Assembly: GCF_001427605.1 (NCBI RefSeq)
Contig: NZ_LMGZ01000008.1
Span: 1 to 64,000 of the forward strand
Length of the DNA: 64,000 nt
Reading direction: 5' to 3'
Source: Devosia sp. Root635
GTDB lineage: Bacteria > Pseudomonadota > Alphaproteobacteria > Rhizobiales > Devosiaceae
Below are positions 50,895-61,469 of the stretch, one piece after another (the first letter of the stretch is position 1; every line of letters starts with the position of its first letter). A program made the position numbers and the translations under genes. Under the pieces are notes generated by a model that ran no database searches, was not told where the DNA came from, and worked only from the letters and a program-made list of their open reading frames with translations.

Positions 50895-51941
50895 CTACCC
50901 CCCAACCCTGATCTGCAGCTTCACATCGCTCGGCCGCGCCTCCACCGCGCGCTCGAAGGCCTTCTTGGAATCCGCGAAGGCGAACGTTTCCGAGATCAGC
51001 GGCCTCAGGTCCACCTTGCCCGAGGCGATCAGCGCGATGGCGCGGTCATACTGGTGGGCATAGCGGAACACACTCTCGATCCGCAGTTCCTTGATCGAGG
51101 CCCCGGCAATGTCCAGCGTCGTCGGTTCGACCGGCAGGCCGACGATGACGATGGCACCGCCCGGCCGCGGCAGGTCGGTAATCGTCTTCCAGGCCTGTGG
51201 CGAACCGGAACATTCGAACACCAGGTCGACGCCCCAGCCCTCGGTGAGGCGGCCGACTTCCTCGACGATGTTCTTTTCGCGAATATTGACCGGGATAATC
51301 CCCTGGTATTGCGCGGCGATGTCGAGCTTGGGCTGCGCCAGGTCGGCCACGATGACCCGCGCGCAGCCGCCGGCCAGCGCGGCAAGCGCGACCATGGTGC
51401 CGATGGGGCCGGCGCCCAGCACCAGCGCCGTATCGCCGGGCGTGATCCTGGCCTTGGCCGCCGCCTGCATGCCGACTGCGAAGGGCTCCACCATCGCGCC
51501 TTCGGCAAAGCTCACATTGTCGGGCAGCTTGAACGTGTAGTTGGCCGGATGCACCACGTCGGGCGTCAGAACGCCATGGACCGGCGGCGTGGCCCAGAAG
51601 CTGACGGCCGGATCGACATTGTACATGCCCAGCCGGCTGGCCCGCGAATTCGGGTCGGGAATGCCCGGCTCCATGCAGACGCGGTCGCCCACCTTGAGAT
51701 GGGCCACCCCGGCGCCGACCTCGCTCACCGTACCGGCTGCCTCGTGCCCCAGGACCATGGGCGCCTCGACCACGAAGGGCCCGATCCGGCCATGAGTGTA
51801 GTAATGAACGTCCGAACCGCACACGCCCACGGTATGAATGGCGATCCTGACCATGCCCGGCCCCACATCGAGCGGCAGGTCGATATCCCGCAGGGCCAGC
51901 TCATGCTGGCGTTCAAGAACGAGGGCGCGGACTTTGGTCAT
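50895..51941 (-). CDS. Zinc-dependent polyol (xylitol/sorbitol-type) dehydrogenase
   Basis: A 348-residue medium-chain dehydrogenase. Catalytic zinc ligands are seen in [17 protein letters not shown] and [20 protein letters not shown], and the NAD site in [20 protein letters not shown]. The lobe that holds the structural zinc in alcohol dehydrogenases lacks its cysteines ([20 protein letters not shown]), as in sorbitol/xylitol dehydrogenases, and WATPPVHG is typical of that group. It oxidises a polyol to a ketose with NAD. The start at 51941 ([10 protein letters not shown]) matches the family; an in-frame ATG at 51980 is less likely. Confidence 0.9.
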   Translation of the reverse strand: MTKVRALVLERQHELALRDIDLPLDVGPGMVRIAIHTVGVCGSDVHYYTHGRIGPFVVEAPMVLGHEAAGTVSEVGAGVAHLKVGDRVCMEPGIPDPNSRASRLGMYNVDPAVSFWATPPVHGVLTPDVVHPANYTFKLPDNVSFAEGAMVEPFAVGMQAAAKARITPGDTALVLGAGPIGTMVALAALAGGCARVIVADLAQPKLDIAAQYQGIIPVNIREKNIVEEVGRLTEGWGVDLVFECSGSPQAWKTITDLPRPGGAIVIVGLPVEPTTLDIAGASIKELRIESVFRYAHQYDRAIALIASGKVDLRPLISETFAFADSKKAFERAVEARPSDVKLQIRVGG

Positions 51942-52090
51942 GGCGATTCCATGGGCTGAAAGCAGATGCCGGGCTGGCACCTAGACAGGCTAGCGCACCG
52001 CGCCACGGCAATCCACGGCCCACTTGGTAACCAGTCCGCAATTTCACCTACGGTATGGTCGGCCTCCGTTAAGCTCAAACCGGTCGTCTG

Positions 52091-54316
52091 ATGCAGCCCA
52101 AGACCTCGACACTCGAACGCTGGCAATTCTCCGCCGCCGTTCTGCTGCCTGTCGTTCTGGCGCTGGTCATCACGGCCGCGGCGGTGCTGGGCTTTATCTT
52201 CTGGTCCACGGCCAATATCGACGAACGCGCGCTCGAGCGGCAAAGCGCCATGTTCGAGCAGGTCATCGAGGCGCGCCGCATCCGGCTGGAGCACGAACTG
52301 GCCAGCGTCGCCATACGCGACGACACCGTGGTCAACACCAGGCTGATGTTCAACGTCAACTGGGTCCACCGCAACCTGGGCAGGTGGATGCACGAATTCT
52401 TCGGCCACGACCGGGTCGTGGTGCTCGATGCCCTCGCCCAGCCGCTCTATATGATGGAAGACGGCGTTTCGGTGGAGCCGCAGGCCTATCGCCGCATTTC
52501 GAGCCCGGTGCAGCAATTGGTCAATCGCGTGCGCGCGGCGGTGCCGGCCTCGATCGTCCCCGGCGGCCCGCCCAGGCCGGTTTCGGTTTCCGACTTCGCC
52601 GTGGTCGAGGGCGTGCCCGCCATTGTCAGCGTCATGACCATCGTCTCCGATACCGGCGCGGTGGTGCAGCCCGCCGGCACCGAGCCGCTGATCGCCGCGG
52701 TGCAATTCCTCAATGACCGTACGGCCAGCCAGTTCAACAACGAATATATGTTCGAGGACGGCCATTTCGGCCTCGCCCGTAGCGTCGGACCCGAACGGGC
52801 AACCCATCCCATTCTCAATGCCGCCGGCCGCTTCATCGCCTTCTTCGACTGGGAGCGCGATCGCCCCGGCCTGATGATGCTGCGCCAGACCGGCCCGGCT
52901 CTGGCCGCGGCCTTCGCGGTGGCCGCCATCCTGGTCTTCCTGCTGCTGCGCCAACTGCGCCGCTCCTCGGCCGCGCTCGAAGCGGGCCGCCGCCATGCCG
53001 AACATCAGGCCGCGCACGATCGGCTGACCGGACTGCCCAACCGCATGAGTTTTGACGTCCACCTCGCAAGGGTGCTGACCGACCGCCAGGACACCGGCCT
53101 GCAATTGTCGCTGCTGATGCTCGATCTCGACCGCTTCAAGCAGGTCAATGATACACTCGGCCACCAGGCGGGCGACGAGCTGATCTGTGCCGTCGGCCAG
53201 CGCATCCGCGCCGTTGTCGGACCCGGTGTGATGATCGCCCGCCTCGGCGGTGACGAATTCGCCATTCTCGCCGTGTCGCGCGATGGGTGCCAGGACGTGG
53301 CCACCATGGCCACCGCAATCATCGACGCCATCGGCCGCTCTTTTGACCTCAACCACTTCAAGGCTCATGTCGGCGTCAGCATCGGCATCGTCAACGCCTC
53401 GGGCGGCAATGCCGAGCCACGCGAACTGGTGCGCAAGGCCGATATCGCGCTCTACGAGGCCAAGGCCGGCGGCCGTAACCGCGCCGTGGTCTACGAAGAG
53501 CATATGAACGAGCTGCTGCAGCTCCAGCATACCATCGAGGGCGAACTGCGCGAGGCGCTGCTGCGCGACGACCAGCTTTCGGTGGCTTTCCAGCCGCTGA
53601 TCGACCAGGCCAGCCGCAAGGTCATCGGCGCTGAGGCGCTGGCGCGCTGGCACCACCCCAAATATGGCCAAATCTCGCCGGCCCGCTTCATTCCGGTCGC
53701 CGAGAATACCGGCCTGATCGAAGCCCTGGGCGAGTTCGTGCTCCGCCGCGCCTGCGAATTGGGGGCCGGAGCGCCGGGCCGCACCATCGCCGTCAATATC
53801 TCGCCCACCCAGTTGCGCAATCCGCGCTTTTCGGTGCAGGTCTTCGACATCCTGCACCAGACCGGCATGCGCCCGGTGGACCTGGAGCTCGAGATCACCG
53901 AATCCATCCTGCTCGACGACGAGCATGTCTCGGCGCAGAACCTGCGCACGTTCCGCGCCGCGGGCATTCATATCGCGCTCGACGATTTCGGCACCGGCTA
54001 TTCCTCGCTGAGCTACCTCAAGCGCTATCCGGTGGACCGCATCAAGATCGACCGCTCCTTCGTCAGCCAGTTGAGCGAAGGCCATGTCTCGGTCGCCATC
54101 ACCCAGGCCATCGTCACCCTGGCCCATGCCATGGAAATCGAGGTAACGGCCGAGGGCGTCGAGACCGAGGCGCAGGCCGTCATCCTGGGGCGGCTGGGCT
54201 GCAACACCCTGCAGGGCTTCCTGTTTTCGGGCGGCGTGGCCGGCGAGCGCATCACCGCCATCTTCACCGACAAGGCCAACAGTCCCGAACGCCGCCGCCG
54301 CACCAAGGCGGCGTGA
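52091..54316 (+). CDS. Membrane GGDEF-EAL protein with CHASE-like sensor
   Basis: A 741-residue cyclic-di-GMP enzyme. Layout: an N-terminal helix (about 15-38), a periplasmic CHASE4-like sensor (about 40-260), and a second helix (ALAAAFAVAAILVFLLLRQL). Then a GGDEF domain with the intact site RLGGDEFAIL (386-390) and DRLTGLPNRMSFD before it, and an EAL domain starting near 490. The EAL domain has GAEALARWHHP (E515), LEITESILLDDE, and DDFGTGYSSLSYLKRYPVDR with IKIDRSF. Both active sites look intact, so it can be bifunctional. It is divergent from the polyol dehydrogenase across ~150 bp. Confidence 0.93.
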   Translation: MQPKTSTLERWQFSAAVLLPVVLALVITAAAVLGFIFWSTANIDERALERQSAMFEQVIEARRIRLEHELASVAIRDDTVVNTRLMFNVNWVHRNLGRWMHEFFGHDRVVVLDALAQPLYMMEDGVSVEPQAYRRISSPVQQLVNRVRAAVPASIVPGGPPRPVSVSDFAVVEGVPAIVSVMTIVSDTGAVVQPAGTEPLIAAVQFLNDRTASQFNNEYMFEDGHFGLARSVGPERATHPILNAAGRFIAFFDWERDRPGLMMLRQTGPALAAAFAVAAILVFLLLRQLRRSSAALEAGRRHAEHQAAHDRLTGLPNRMSFDVHLARVLTDRQDTGLQLSLLMLDLDRFKQVNDTLGHQAGDELICAVGQRIRAVVGPGVMIARLGGDEFAILAVSRDGCQDVATMATAIIDAIGRSFDLNHFKAHVGVSIGIVNASGGNAEPRELVRKADIALYEAKAGGRNRAVVYEEHMNELLQLQHTIEGELREALLRDDQLSVAFQPLIDQASRKVIGAEALARWHHPKYGQISPARFIPVAENTGLIEALGEFVLRRACELGAGAPGRTIAVNISPTQLRNPRFSVQVFDILHQTGMRPVDLELEITESILLDDEHVSAQNLRTFRAAGIHIALDDFGTGYSSLSYLKRYPVDRIKIDRSFVSQLSEGHVSVAITQAIVTLAHAMEIEVTAEGVETEAQAVILGRLGCNTLQGFLFSGGVAGERITAIFTDKANSPERRRRTKAA

Positions 54317-54387
54317 CAAGGCTTCGAGCGCTGGCGTCAGCCAATGGGCACTTCCAGCCGGGTCGGCACAGACCGGGTCACCTGAGT

Positions 54388-55383
54388 TCACGCCACTGCC
54401 GCCAGCACCACGCCCAATCGCTTCTCGCGAGCCAGCAAACCCGTGCGGCCCTTGCCGGCGGCTTCCCACATCTGCTTGAGCTTGCCCGCGTCGAACAGCT
54501 TGAACAGGCATGGCGCGATATAGGACTTGCGGCAGATCACCGGCGTATTGCGCAACACGTCGGACACCTGCCTGGCCACCTGCGCCATCTGGCGGCGGCG
54601 CGCCGTCTCCGAACTGCCGGCCTCCATCTGCGCCAATGCCTCCCCGGCCATGGCGCTGGCATGCAGGGTGCGGAAGTCCTTGGCGGCAATATCGGTGCCC
54701 GCCAGTTCGTGCAGCCAGGCGTTGATCGCCCCGGTCTTGATCGGGCGAACCTTGCCCATGTCGTCGCGCCAGACCAGCAGGCGCTTGCCCTTCAACGCCT
54801 TGATGCGGCTGACGGCATCGGCAAGCCTGGCGTCGGTGAGGCAGTATTCGGCGCGCTTGCCGCCCTTGGCATCGAAGGCCATGCAGACCTCGTCGCCAAT
54901 GACCCGCACATCGCGCGCATAGAGCGTGCCGGCGCCACGGGTGCCGCTGCTTTCGAGATATTTCTCCCGCCCCACCCGCATGGCGGTCTTGTCGATCAGC
55001 GCGACGGCAATGGCCAAAGCCAGCTCGCGGCTGCCGGCTTCGGCGTCCAGCGCCTCGGCGATTTTCCGCCGCAGGCGCGGCAGCACCGCCGTCAGTGACG
55101 CCAGCCGGCGCTGCTTCTTGCCGTCGCGCCGCAATTCCCAGTCCGGATGGTAGATATATTGGTCGCGCCCCGCCTCATCGACACCAAGCGCCTGGATATG
55201 GGCCCTGGGGCTGGGGGCGATGCGCACGTCGCGCCAGGCGGGCGGAATACCCAGCGCCTTGATCCGCGCGCGCGTTGCCGGATCGCCGACCAGCTTGCCC
55301 GCCTCATCACGGTAGCAGAAGCCCTTGCCGCGCCGCTGGCGGACAAGTGTCAGCTCATCGCGGCCTACCCTGACCAGCCGCAT
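54388..55383 (-). CDS. DNA topoisomerase IB (poxvirus type)
   Basis: A 331-residue type IB topoisomerase as found in many soil and plant-associated bacteria. It has the N-terminal domain PRAHIQALGVDEAGRDQYIY, HPDWELRRDGKKQ, then the catalytic domain with ALIDKTAMRVGREKYLESSG, TRGAGTLYARDVRV, KDFRTLHASAMAGEAL, and the terminal TPVICRKSYIAPCLFKL containing the nucleophilic tyrosine. It relaxes supercoils by nicking one strand. Its ATG overlaps the TGA of a small upstream gene (TGATG), implying translational coupling. Confidence 0.93.
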   Translation of the reverse strand: MRLVRVGRDELTLVRQRRGKGFCYRDEAGKLVGDPATRARIKALGIPPAWRDVRIAPSPRAHIQALGVDEAGRDQYIYHPDWELRRDGKKQRRLASLTAVLPRLRRKIAEALDAEAGSRELALAIAVALIDKTAMRVGREKYLESSGTRGAGTLYARDVRVIGDEVCMAFDAKGGKRAEYCLTDARLADAVSRIKALKGKRLLVWRDDMGKVRPIKTGAINAWLHELAGTDIAAKDFRTLHASAMAGEALAQMEAGSSETARRRQMAQVARQVSDVLRNTPVICRKSYIAPCLFKLFDAGKLKQMWEAAGKGRTGLLAREKRLGVVLAAVA

Positions 55384-55541
55384 CAGGCGGGGTTGGACTG
55401 GGTGAGCGTATAGACGAGGTAGATGACAGCAAACAGCACCACGATGCCGATCATCGATAGCACCAGCACCCGCATGTTCATCTTGCGCGGACTGGCTTGG
55501 CGCACCTCTGTCGCATTCTTGTGCGGGTCATAGGTTTCCAT
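55383..55541 (-). CDS. 52-residue single-pass membrane protein coupled to topoisomerase IB
   Basis: A short reading frame starting at ATG 55541 after AGGAGAG (coding strand), with a hydrophilic N-terminus (METYDPHKNATEVRQASPRK) and one transmembrane helix (VLVLSMIGIVVLFAVIYLVY), stopping at the TGA that overlaps the topoisomerase start by one base. The good ribosome site, the hydrophobic helix and the exact TGATG junction support it as a real gene. I do not know a family; tiny membrane proteins of this kind are easily missed. Confidence 0.75.
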   Translation of the reverse strand: METYDPHKNATEVRQASPRKMNMRVLVLSMIGIVVLFAVIYLVYTLTQSNPA

Positions 55542-55655
55542 GACGCTCTCCTGTGGTTGTCAGAGGGCAACGGCGAGCATCGTCCGTGGTTCCGCCCTTG
55601 ACGGCGCCATCGCCGGAGCCGACCTTCGGCCATGACTGAGACCAAGGACCACTTC

Positions 55656-57365
55656 ATGACCGACGCCGCCACCCTCACAAGCATGATCATGGCCGGACAG
55701 GGGAAAACGCCGGCCGATCTGGTGATCCGCAATGTCCAACTGCTCGACGTCATCACCGGCGCCGTAACCAGGACCGACATCGCCATTGTCGGCGACCGGA
55801 TCGTGGGCACCCATGCCGGCTACGAGGGCAAAACCGTCATCGACGGCACGGGACGCTTCGCGGTGCCCGGCTTCATCGACACGCATCTGCATATCGAATC
55901 CTCGCTGGTCACTCCGTTTGAATTCGATCGCTGCGTGCTGCCGCATGGCGTCACCACGGTCATCTGCGACCCCCATGAAATCGCCAATGTGCTGGGCGCC
56001 GAGGGCATCCGTTATTTCCTCAACTGCGCCGAACGGACAGTGATGGATATAAGGGTAAACCTGTCGTCCTGCGTGCCAGCCACCGGCTTCGAAACGTCCG
56101 GCGCGGCGCTGGAAATCGCCGATCTCGAACCGTTCCGTGCCCATGGCAAGGTCATCGGCCTGGCCGAAATGATGAACTTTCCCGGCGTGCTCAATGCCGA
56201 TCCCGGCATCATCGCCAAGCTGGCCGCCTTCCAGGGCGGGCATATCGACGGCCATGCGCCACTCTTGCTGGGCACCGCGCTCAACGGCTATCTCGCCGCC
56301 GCCATCCGCACCGACCACGAGGCTACCAGCGCCGCCGAAGCGCGGGAAAAACTGGCCAAGGGCATGGCCATCCTGATCCGGGAAGGCTCGGTTTCCAAGG
56401 ACCTCAAGGCCCTGGCCGAGGTGCTCGACGAGAATACGTCCTCCTTCGTCGCCCTCTGTACCGATGACCGCAACCCGCTCGACATCGCCGAGGAAGGGCA
56501 TCTGGATAGCTCCATCCGCCGCCTGATCGCCATGGGTCGGCCGCTGCACCATGTCTATCGCGCCGCCAGCCATTCGGCCGCCCGCATTTTCGGGCTGAAC
56601 GACCGCGGCCTCGTCGCCCCCGGCTGGCGCGCCGATATCGTCCTGCTCAACAGCCTGGACGATTGCCGCGTCAGCGACGTGGTGACCGGGGGCCGGCTGG
56701 TCGGCCCCGACCTGTTCGCAGCGCGAGAGCCGGTCGAAACCGTGGGCCTTGGCTCGATGAAGGCCAAGCCGGTCTCGCCGGCCGATTTCATTGCGCAACC
56801 CAGGCCCGGCCGCAACAGCACGCCGGTCATCGGGGTAAAGCCGGGCCTGATCCTGACCTTCCGCGACGAGGCCACCCTGGCGGTGACGGAAAGCGGATTG
56901 CAGCCCGACCTCGATGCCGACGTGCTCAAGGTCACGGTCATCGAGCGGCATGGCAAGAACGGCAATATCGGCCGCGGCTTCGTGCGCGGCTTCGGGCTGA
57001 AGCGTGGTGCCATCGCCTCGTCGGTGGGCCATGACAGCCACAACATCACTGTCATCGGCGCCACCGACGCGGATATGGCCGTGGCGGTGAACCGGCTGAT
57101 CGAGTTGCGCGGCGGCTTCGTGGTGGCCGATGGCGGCAGGGTGACGGCCGAGCTGGCGCTGCCCATTGCCGGACTGATGAGCCCCAAGCCATTCGAAGCC
57201 GTGACGCATGACCTGCAGGCTTTGCGGCAGGCAGCCTACGCGCTTGACTGCGTTTTGCCTGAACCTTTCCTGCAACTTGCCTTCCTGGCGCTTCCGGTTA
57301 TCCCACATCTCAAGATGACCGATCGCGGCCTGTTCGACGTCGACAAATTCGGCTTCGTGGAGTGA
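55656..57365 (+). CDS. ade: Adenine deaminase
   Basis: A 569-residue amidohydrolase that deaminates adenine to hypoxanthine. It has the metal site [60 protein letters not shown], and [17 protein letters not shown]. The C-terminal domain with [20 protein letters not shown] is specific to adenine deaminases. Start 55656 follows AAGGA; an ATG at 55632 would add 8 residues. It overlaps the next gene by GTGA, so the two are translationally coupled. With guaD and puuD at 61-64 kb it supports active purine breakdown. Confidence 0.94.
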   Translation: MTDAATLTSMIMAGQGKTPADLVIRNVQLLDVITGAVTRTDIAIVGDRIVGTHAGYEGKTVIDGTGRFAVPGFIDTHLHIESSLVTPFEFDRCVLPHGVTTVICDPHEIANVLGAEGIRYFLNCAERTVMDIRVNLSSCVPATGFETSGAALEIADLEPFRAHGKVIGLAEMMNFPGVLNADPGIIAKLAAFQGGHIDGHAPLLLGTALNGYLAAAIRTDHEATSAAEAREKLAKGMAILIREGSVSKDLKALAEVLDENTSSFVALCTDDRNPLDIAEEGHLDSSIRRLIAMGRPLHHVYRAASHSAARIFGLNDRGLVAPGWRADIVLLNSLDDCRVSDVVTGGRLVGPDLFAAREPVETVGLGSMKAKPVSPADFIAQPRPGRNSTPVIGVKPGLILTFRDEATLAVTESGLQPDLDADVLKVTVIERHGKNGNIGRGFVRGFGLKRGAIASSVGHDSHNITVIGATDADMAVAVNRLIELRGGFVVADGGRVTAELALPIAGLMSPKPFEAVTHDLQALRQAAYALDCVLPEPFLQLAFLALPVIPHLKMTDRGLFDVDKFGFVE

Positions 57366-58981
57366 GCCTCTCCTCGCTTTACCTGGCCTGGGTCGAAGAC
57401 CTGCCGCCGCGCCTCAACGGCGTGACGCGGACACGCGGCATCGCGCTGACCATGCCCGATGGCGTGACGCTCAAGACGGACCATTACGCCCCTGACACCG
57501 CCGGCTCCCACCCGACCATATTGATGCGCCTGCCCTATGGACGGCGCGGTTTCGCGCCCATCGCTGAAGCCTATGCCGAACGCGGCTTTCACGTCGTTAT
57601 CCAGGCCTGCCGGGGCACCGAGAAGTCGGGGGGCGAATTCGACCCCTTCACCAATGAACGCAGCGATGGCCTCGCCACGCTCGAATGGATCAAGGCCCAG
57701 CCCTGGTTCGACGGACGGATCGGGCTGACCGGCCCGAGCTATCTGGGCTATGCGCAATGGGCCATCAGCGATGCCCTGCCCGCTGTCGCCGCCATGGCAA
57801 CCAAGGTGACGACCACCAATTTCCGCCCGGTCGTGTTCCCATCAGGCGCCTTTCACCTCAATCTCTGGCTGTCATGGGTGCAGGTGATCGAGGGGCTGCG
57901 CGACCGCCCGCTGGCCACCGCCGCCCGCATGTTTTCCGGCGATATCGAGCGCCGCACCGACCGCGCCGCCGCCATCCTGCCGCTGGTCGAGGCCGACAAG
58001 GAGGCGGTGGGGCACAAGGTGCCGTTCTGGCGCTACTGGTTCGAGCATGCCATCGGCAATGACGCCTTCTGGGCCGCGCTCGACCACAGCCACCGCCTGA
58101 GCGAAACCACGCCACCCGTGCATTTCATTTCCGGCTGGTACGATTTCATGCTCGATCCCCTGCTGGCCGATTACCAGCTCCTGATCGAACTGGGCCACCA
58201 GCCCTATCTGACCGTGGGCACCTGGTTCCATGTCGCCGAGGAATTGCAGCGCGACAACCTGCGCGAAACCCTGCTCTGGATGCGCGCCAAGCTGCTGGGC
58301 GACGAAACCGGCCTGCGCCGCCGCCCGGTGCGTATCCACATTTCCGGCCTCGAGGAATGGCACGAATTCGACCGCTATCCCCCCGGCCCGCCCAACCCGG
58401 TGACCTGGCATATCGGCCCCGGCTCGACGCTGACGGCGCGACCTGGCGCGGGCAGCGACAGCTACCACTACGATCCCGCCGATCCGACGCCCAATCTGGG
58501 CGGGGCCATTTTCGCTTTCACCGGCGCCGGCGCGGTCGACAATGCGCCGCTCGAAGCGCGGGACGATGTGCTGGTCTATACCGGGGCGGTGCTCACCAGC
58601 CCGATCACCATTATCGGCCAGTGCCGCATTGCGCTGCATGCCCGCGCCAGCCTGCGGCACAGCGATTTCTTCGTGCGGCTCAACGATGTCGATCCGGATG
58701 GGCGGTCGGTCAATATCTGCGACGGGCTGGTGCGCGTGACGCCGGAAACGCCAACGGAGCCGGATGGGAGTTGGCGGCTGGCCTTTCCGCTCCACGCCAC
58801 GGCCCACAGCTTCCGGGCGGGTCACCGGCTGCGCCTGATGATCGCCTCGGGGGCGCATCCGCGCTATGCGCGAAACCTGGGAACGGATGAACCGGTGGGG
58901 ACGGCGACGCAGATGGTGGCTAATGACGTGGAGGTGTTCCACGAGGGGACGGGGGTGATTGTGCCGGGCTATAGTTTGTAG
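57362..58981 (+). CDS. CocE/NonD-family alpha/beta hydrolase (X-Pro dipeptidyl-peptidase S15 type)
   Basis: A 539-residue hydrolase with an S15-type catalytic domain and a C-terminal jelly-roll. The nucleophile is the serine in [14 protein letters not shown], the acid is the Asp of [10 protein letters not shown], and the histidine is in [11 protein letters not shown]. The C-terminal domain shows [14 protein letters not shown] strands ([20 protein letters not shown]). Such enzymes cleave acyl esters or X-Pro peptides, and substrate is not predictable. GTG start overlapping the ade stop (57362-57365). The coupling to ade is unexpected. Confidence 0.88.
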   Translation: MSLSSLYLAWVEDLPPRLNGVTRTRGIALTMPDGVTLKTDHYAPDTAGSHPTILMRLPYGRRGFAPIAEAYAERGFHVVIQACRGTEKSGGEFDPFTNERSDGLATLEWIKAQPWFDGRIGLTGPSYLGYAQWAISDALPAVAAMATKVTTTNFRPVVFPSGAFHLNLWLSWVQVIEGLRDRPLATAARMFSGDIERRTDRAAAILPLVEADKEAVGHKVPFWRYWFEHAIGNDAFWAALDHSHRLSETTPPVHFISGWYDFMLDPLLADYQLLIELGHQPYLTVGTWFHVAEELQRDNLRETLLWMRAKLLGDETGLRRRPVRIHISGLEEWHEFDRYPPGPPNPVTWHIGPGSTLTARPGAGSDSYHYDPADPTPNLGGAIFAFTGAGAVDNAPLEARDDVLVYTGAVLTSPITIIGQCRIALHARASLRHSDFFVRLNDVDPDGRSVNICDGLVRVTPETPTEPDGSWRLAFPLHATAHSFRAGHRLRLMIASGAHPRYARNLGTDEPVGTATQMVANDVEVFHEGTGVIVPGYSL

Positions 58982-58984
58982 CGC

Positions 58985-59105
58985 CGCCCATCCCCCCAAC
59001 ACCGGCGCCTCCCGCGGACTTGATCCGCGGGTCACTCTCAACACGGTAAAAGCGACGAGAGACCCCCGGATCAAGTCCGGGGGGAGGCGATTGTGGGTGG
59101 GGGAG
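58985..59105. repeat. Family E double-hairpin repeat, copy 2 (inverted)
   Basis: CCCGCGGACTTGATCCGCGGG (59011-59031) and CCCCCGGATCAAGTCCGGGGG (59063-59083). The reverse complement matches 11396-11505 almost base for base. It lies between the convergent CocE and glcB genes. Confidence 0.82.
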
Positions 59106-59126
59106 ATTGTGAGCCTGAAGCCGCCC

Positions 59127-61286
59127 CTACAGCCCGTCCCGCGCCTTCACCTTGCGCCGTGCGGCATGCAGCAGTGGCTCGGTATACCCGCTCGGCTGGT
59201 CGGCCCCATGCAAGGCCAAATCCAGCGCAGCCTGGAAGGCGACCGACTGGAAATTCTCCGCCATGGGCCGATAGAGCGGATCACCCACATTCTGTTCGTC
59301 GACCACAGAGGCCATGCGCTCGAAGGTGGAGGTCACCTCGTCGCGGCTCACCAGCCCGTGGCGCAGCCAGTTGGCTACGGCCTGCGAGGAAATGCGGCAG
59401 GTGGCGCGGTCTTCCATCAGGCCGACATTGTTGATGTCGGGCACTTTCGAACAGCCCACGCCCTGCTGCACCCAGCGCACCACATAGCCCAGAATGCCCT
59501 GGGCGTTGTTTTCCAGCTCGCGGGTGATCTCCTCGCGGCTCAGCGAGAACGGCGGCTGCACCGGCATGGAGAACAGGTCGCTGAGCGGCGGCACGGCCTG
59601 GTTGTGGCGGCGCTTCTGCGCCTCGAACACATCGACCTGGTGATAGTGTAGCGCGTGTAAAGTCGCGGCGGTCGGCGACGGCACCCAGGCGGTATTGGCC
59701 CCAGCCTGGGGATGGGCAGCCTTGCTTTCCATCATCGCCGCCATGTCGTCCGGCCGCGCCCACATGCCCTTGCCGATCTGCGCCTTGCCGGAGAGGCCGC
59801 AGGCCAGCCCGATCAGCACGTTGCGATCCTCGTAGGAAGCGATCCATTTCTCGGACTTGATCTCGTCCTTGCGCAGCACCGCGCCGGCTTCCATCGAGGT
59901 GTGGATTTCGTCGCCCGTGCGGTCGAGGAAGCCGGTATTGATGAAGAATAGCCGCGCCCGCGCCTCATAGATGGCGGCCTTGAGATTGGCCGAGGTGCGG
60001 CGCTCCTCATCCATGATGCCGATCTTGATCGTGTTGGGCTTGAGGCCCAGCATCTGCTCCACCGAGCCGAAGATGGCGCAGGCAAAGGCCACTTCCTCGG
60101 GTCCGTGCATCTTGGGCTTGACGATATAGATGGCGCCGGCGGTGCTGTTGACCTTGTCCTGCATGGCGCAGAGCACGGTCACCGCCGCGTCCATCAGGCC
60201 CTCGCCGATCGGCCTGCCGTCGAACAGCACCGCATCGGTGGTCATCAGGTGGCCGACATTGCGCACCAGCAGCAGCGAGCGGCCCTTGAGCACCAGCGGG
60301 ACGCCATTGACGTCCTTATAGGTCCGGTCGGCTTTGAGCTTGCGGGTGACGCTGCGGCCACCCTTTTCGAACGTGTCTTCCAGCGTGCCGTTCATCAGGC
60401 CGAGCCAGTTGCGATAGACGCCGACCTTGTCCTCGCCATCGACCGCAGCGACGGAATCCTCGCAATCCTGGATGGTCGTCAGCGCGGCTTCGACGATGAT
60501 ATCGGCCAGTCCGGCCCGATGCGTGCCGCCGATGACGCTGCCCGGCTCGATGACCAGGATGACATGGATGCCATGGTGCCGCAGCACCAGCTCGCCACTG
60601 GCCTCGGTGCCGCCATAGCCGACAAAAGCCGACGGGTCCTTCAGGCCGGTGCGGCCTTCGGCGGTGTCTACTTCGAGATGGCGCGTCTCACCGTCCTTGA
60701 CCACATGGTAGCCGGTGACGTCGCGATGGCTGCCCGATGCCAGCGGGAAGGCCTCGTCGAGGAAGGCTGCGGCTTTGTCGACCACGGCGGCGCCGCGCGC
60801 CGCGTTATAGCCCTTGCCGGGCGCCAGGTCGCCGTCGCGGCTGATGATGTCGGTGCCATAGAAGGCATCGTAGAGACTGCCCCAGCGCGCATTGGCGGCA
60901 TTGAGCGCGTAACGCGCATTCGACACCGGCACCACGAGCTGCGGCCCGCACAGCGTGGTGATTTCGGGGTCGAGCCCTGACGTTTCGATGGTGAAATCAT
61001 CCGGCTCGGGCACCAGATAGCCGATATCGCGCAGGAAGAATTCATAGCCCTGCGGGTTGCTGGCGACGGGGCCATACTTGTGGTGCCACTCATCGATCTG
61101 CGCCTGCAGCTCGTCGCGCCTGGCCAGCAGCCGCGCATTGGTCGGCGCATGTTCGGCCACCAAGGCGGCAAAGCCGCTCCAGAACTGGTCCTCCGTCACG
61201 GCCAGCCCCGGCAGCGCTTCCTTCTCGACGAAATCGACCAGCAGCGGGTGGACTGAAAGGCCGGATTTCGTCTGGTAGGTGGTCAT
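59127..61286 (-). CDS. glcB: Malate synthase G
   Basis: A 719-residue enzyme condensing glyoxylate and acetyl-CoA to malate in the cytoplasm. It has the N-terminal [20 protein letters not shown], the conserved [20 protein letters not shown] and [16 protein letters not shown] (with acid and Mg ligands), [20 protein letters not shown], and [20 protein letters not shown]. Length and end-to-end similarity fit the G form. It lies downstream of guaD and puuD on the same strand. Glyoxylate from urate breakdown is one of its possible sources. A family C repeat separates it from guaD. Confidence 0.97.
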   Translation of the reverse strand: MTTYQTKSGLSVHPLLVDFVEKEALPGLAVTEDQFWSGFAALVAEHAPTNARLLARRDELQAQIDEWHHKYGPVASNPQGYEFFLRDIGYLVPEPDDFTIETSGLDPEITTLCGPQLVVPVSNARYALNAANARWGSLYDAFYGTDIISRDGDLAPGKGYNAARGAAVVDKAAAFLDEAFPLASGSHRDVTGYHVVKDGETRHLEVDTAEGRTGLKDPSAFVGYGGTEASGELVLRHHGIHVILVIEPGSVIGGTHRAGLADIIVEAALTTIQDCEDSVAAVDGEDKVGVYRNWLGLMNGTLEDTFEKGGRSVTRKLKADRTYKDVNGVPLVLKGRSLLLVRNVGHLMTTDAVLFDGRPIGEGLMDAAVTVLCAMQDKVNSTAGAIYIVKPKMHGPEEVAFACAIFGSVEQMLGLKPNTIKIGIMDEERRTSANLKAAIYEARARLFFINTGFLDRTGDEIHTSMEAGAVLRKDEIKSEKWIASYEDRNVLIGLACGLSGKAQIGKGMWARPDDMAAMMESKAAHPQAGANTAWVPSPTAATLHALHYHQVDVFEAQKRRHNQAVPPLSDLFSMPVQPPFSLSREEITRELENNAQGILGYVVRWVQQGVGCSKVPDINNVGLMEDRATCRISSQAVANWLRHGLVSRDEVTSTFERMASVVDEQNVGDPLYRPMAENFQSVAFQAALDLALHGADQPSGYTEPLLHAARRKVKARDGL

Positions 61287-61300
61287 ATCTGAACCTTCTT

Positions 61301-61436
61301 CTCTTCACCTCTCCCCTTGGGGGAGAGGTCGACCCTATTGGGTCGGGTGAGGGGGCCTTCCCCACGCACCGCACCCAGCAAAGGCCCCCTTACCCGGCGC
61401 TACGCGCCGACCTCTCCCCCAAGGGAGAGGTAAGAA
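61301..61436. repeat. Family C double-hairpin repeat, copy 2
   Basis: The same order of blocks as 29876-30012, in the same orientation: CTTCACCTCTCCCCTTGGGG, GGGTGAGGGGGCCTTCCCC, GGCGCTACGCGCCGACCTCT. It lies within a same-strand series (guaD then glcB) and could reduce read-through or stabilise the upstream transcript. Confidence 0.8.
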
Positions 61437-61469
61437 AGCCCGCGGCAACCTAGGACAAGGCCCCCGCAG

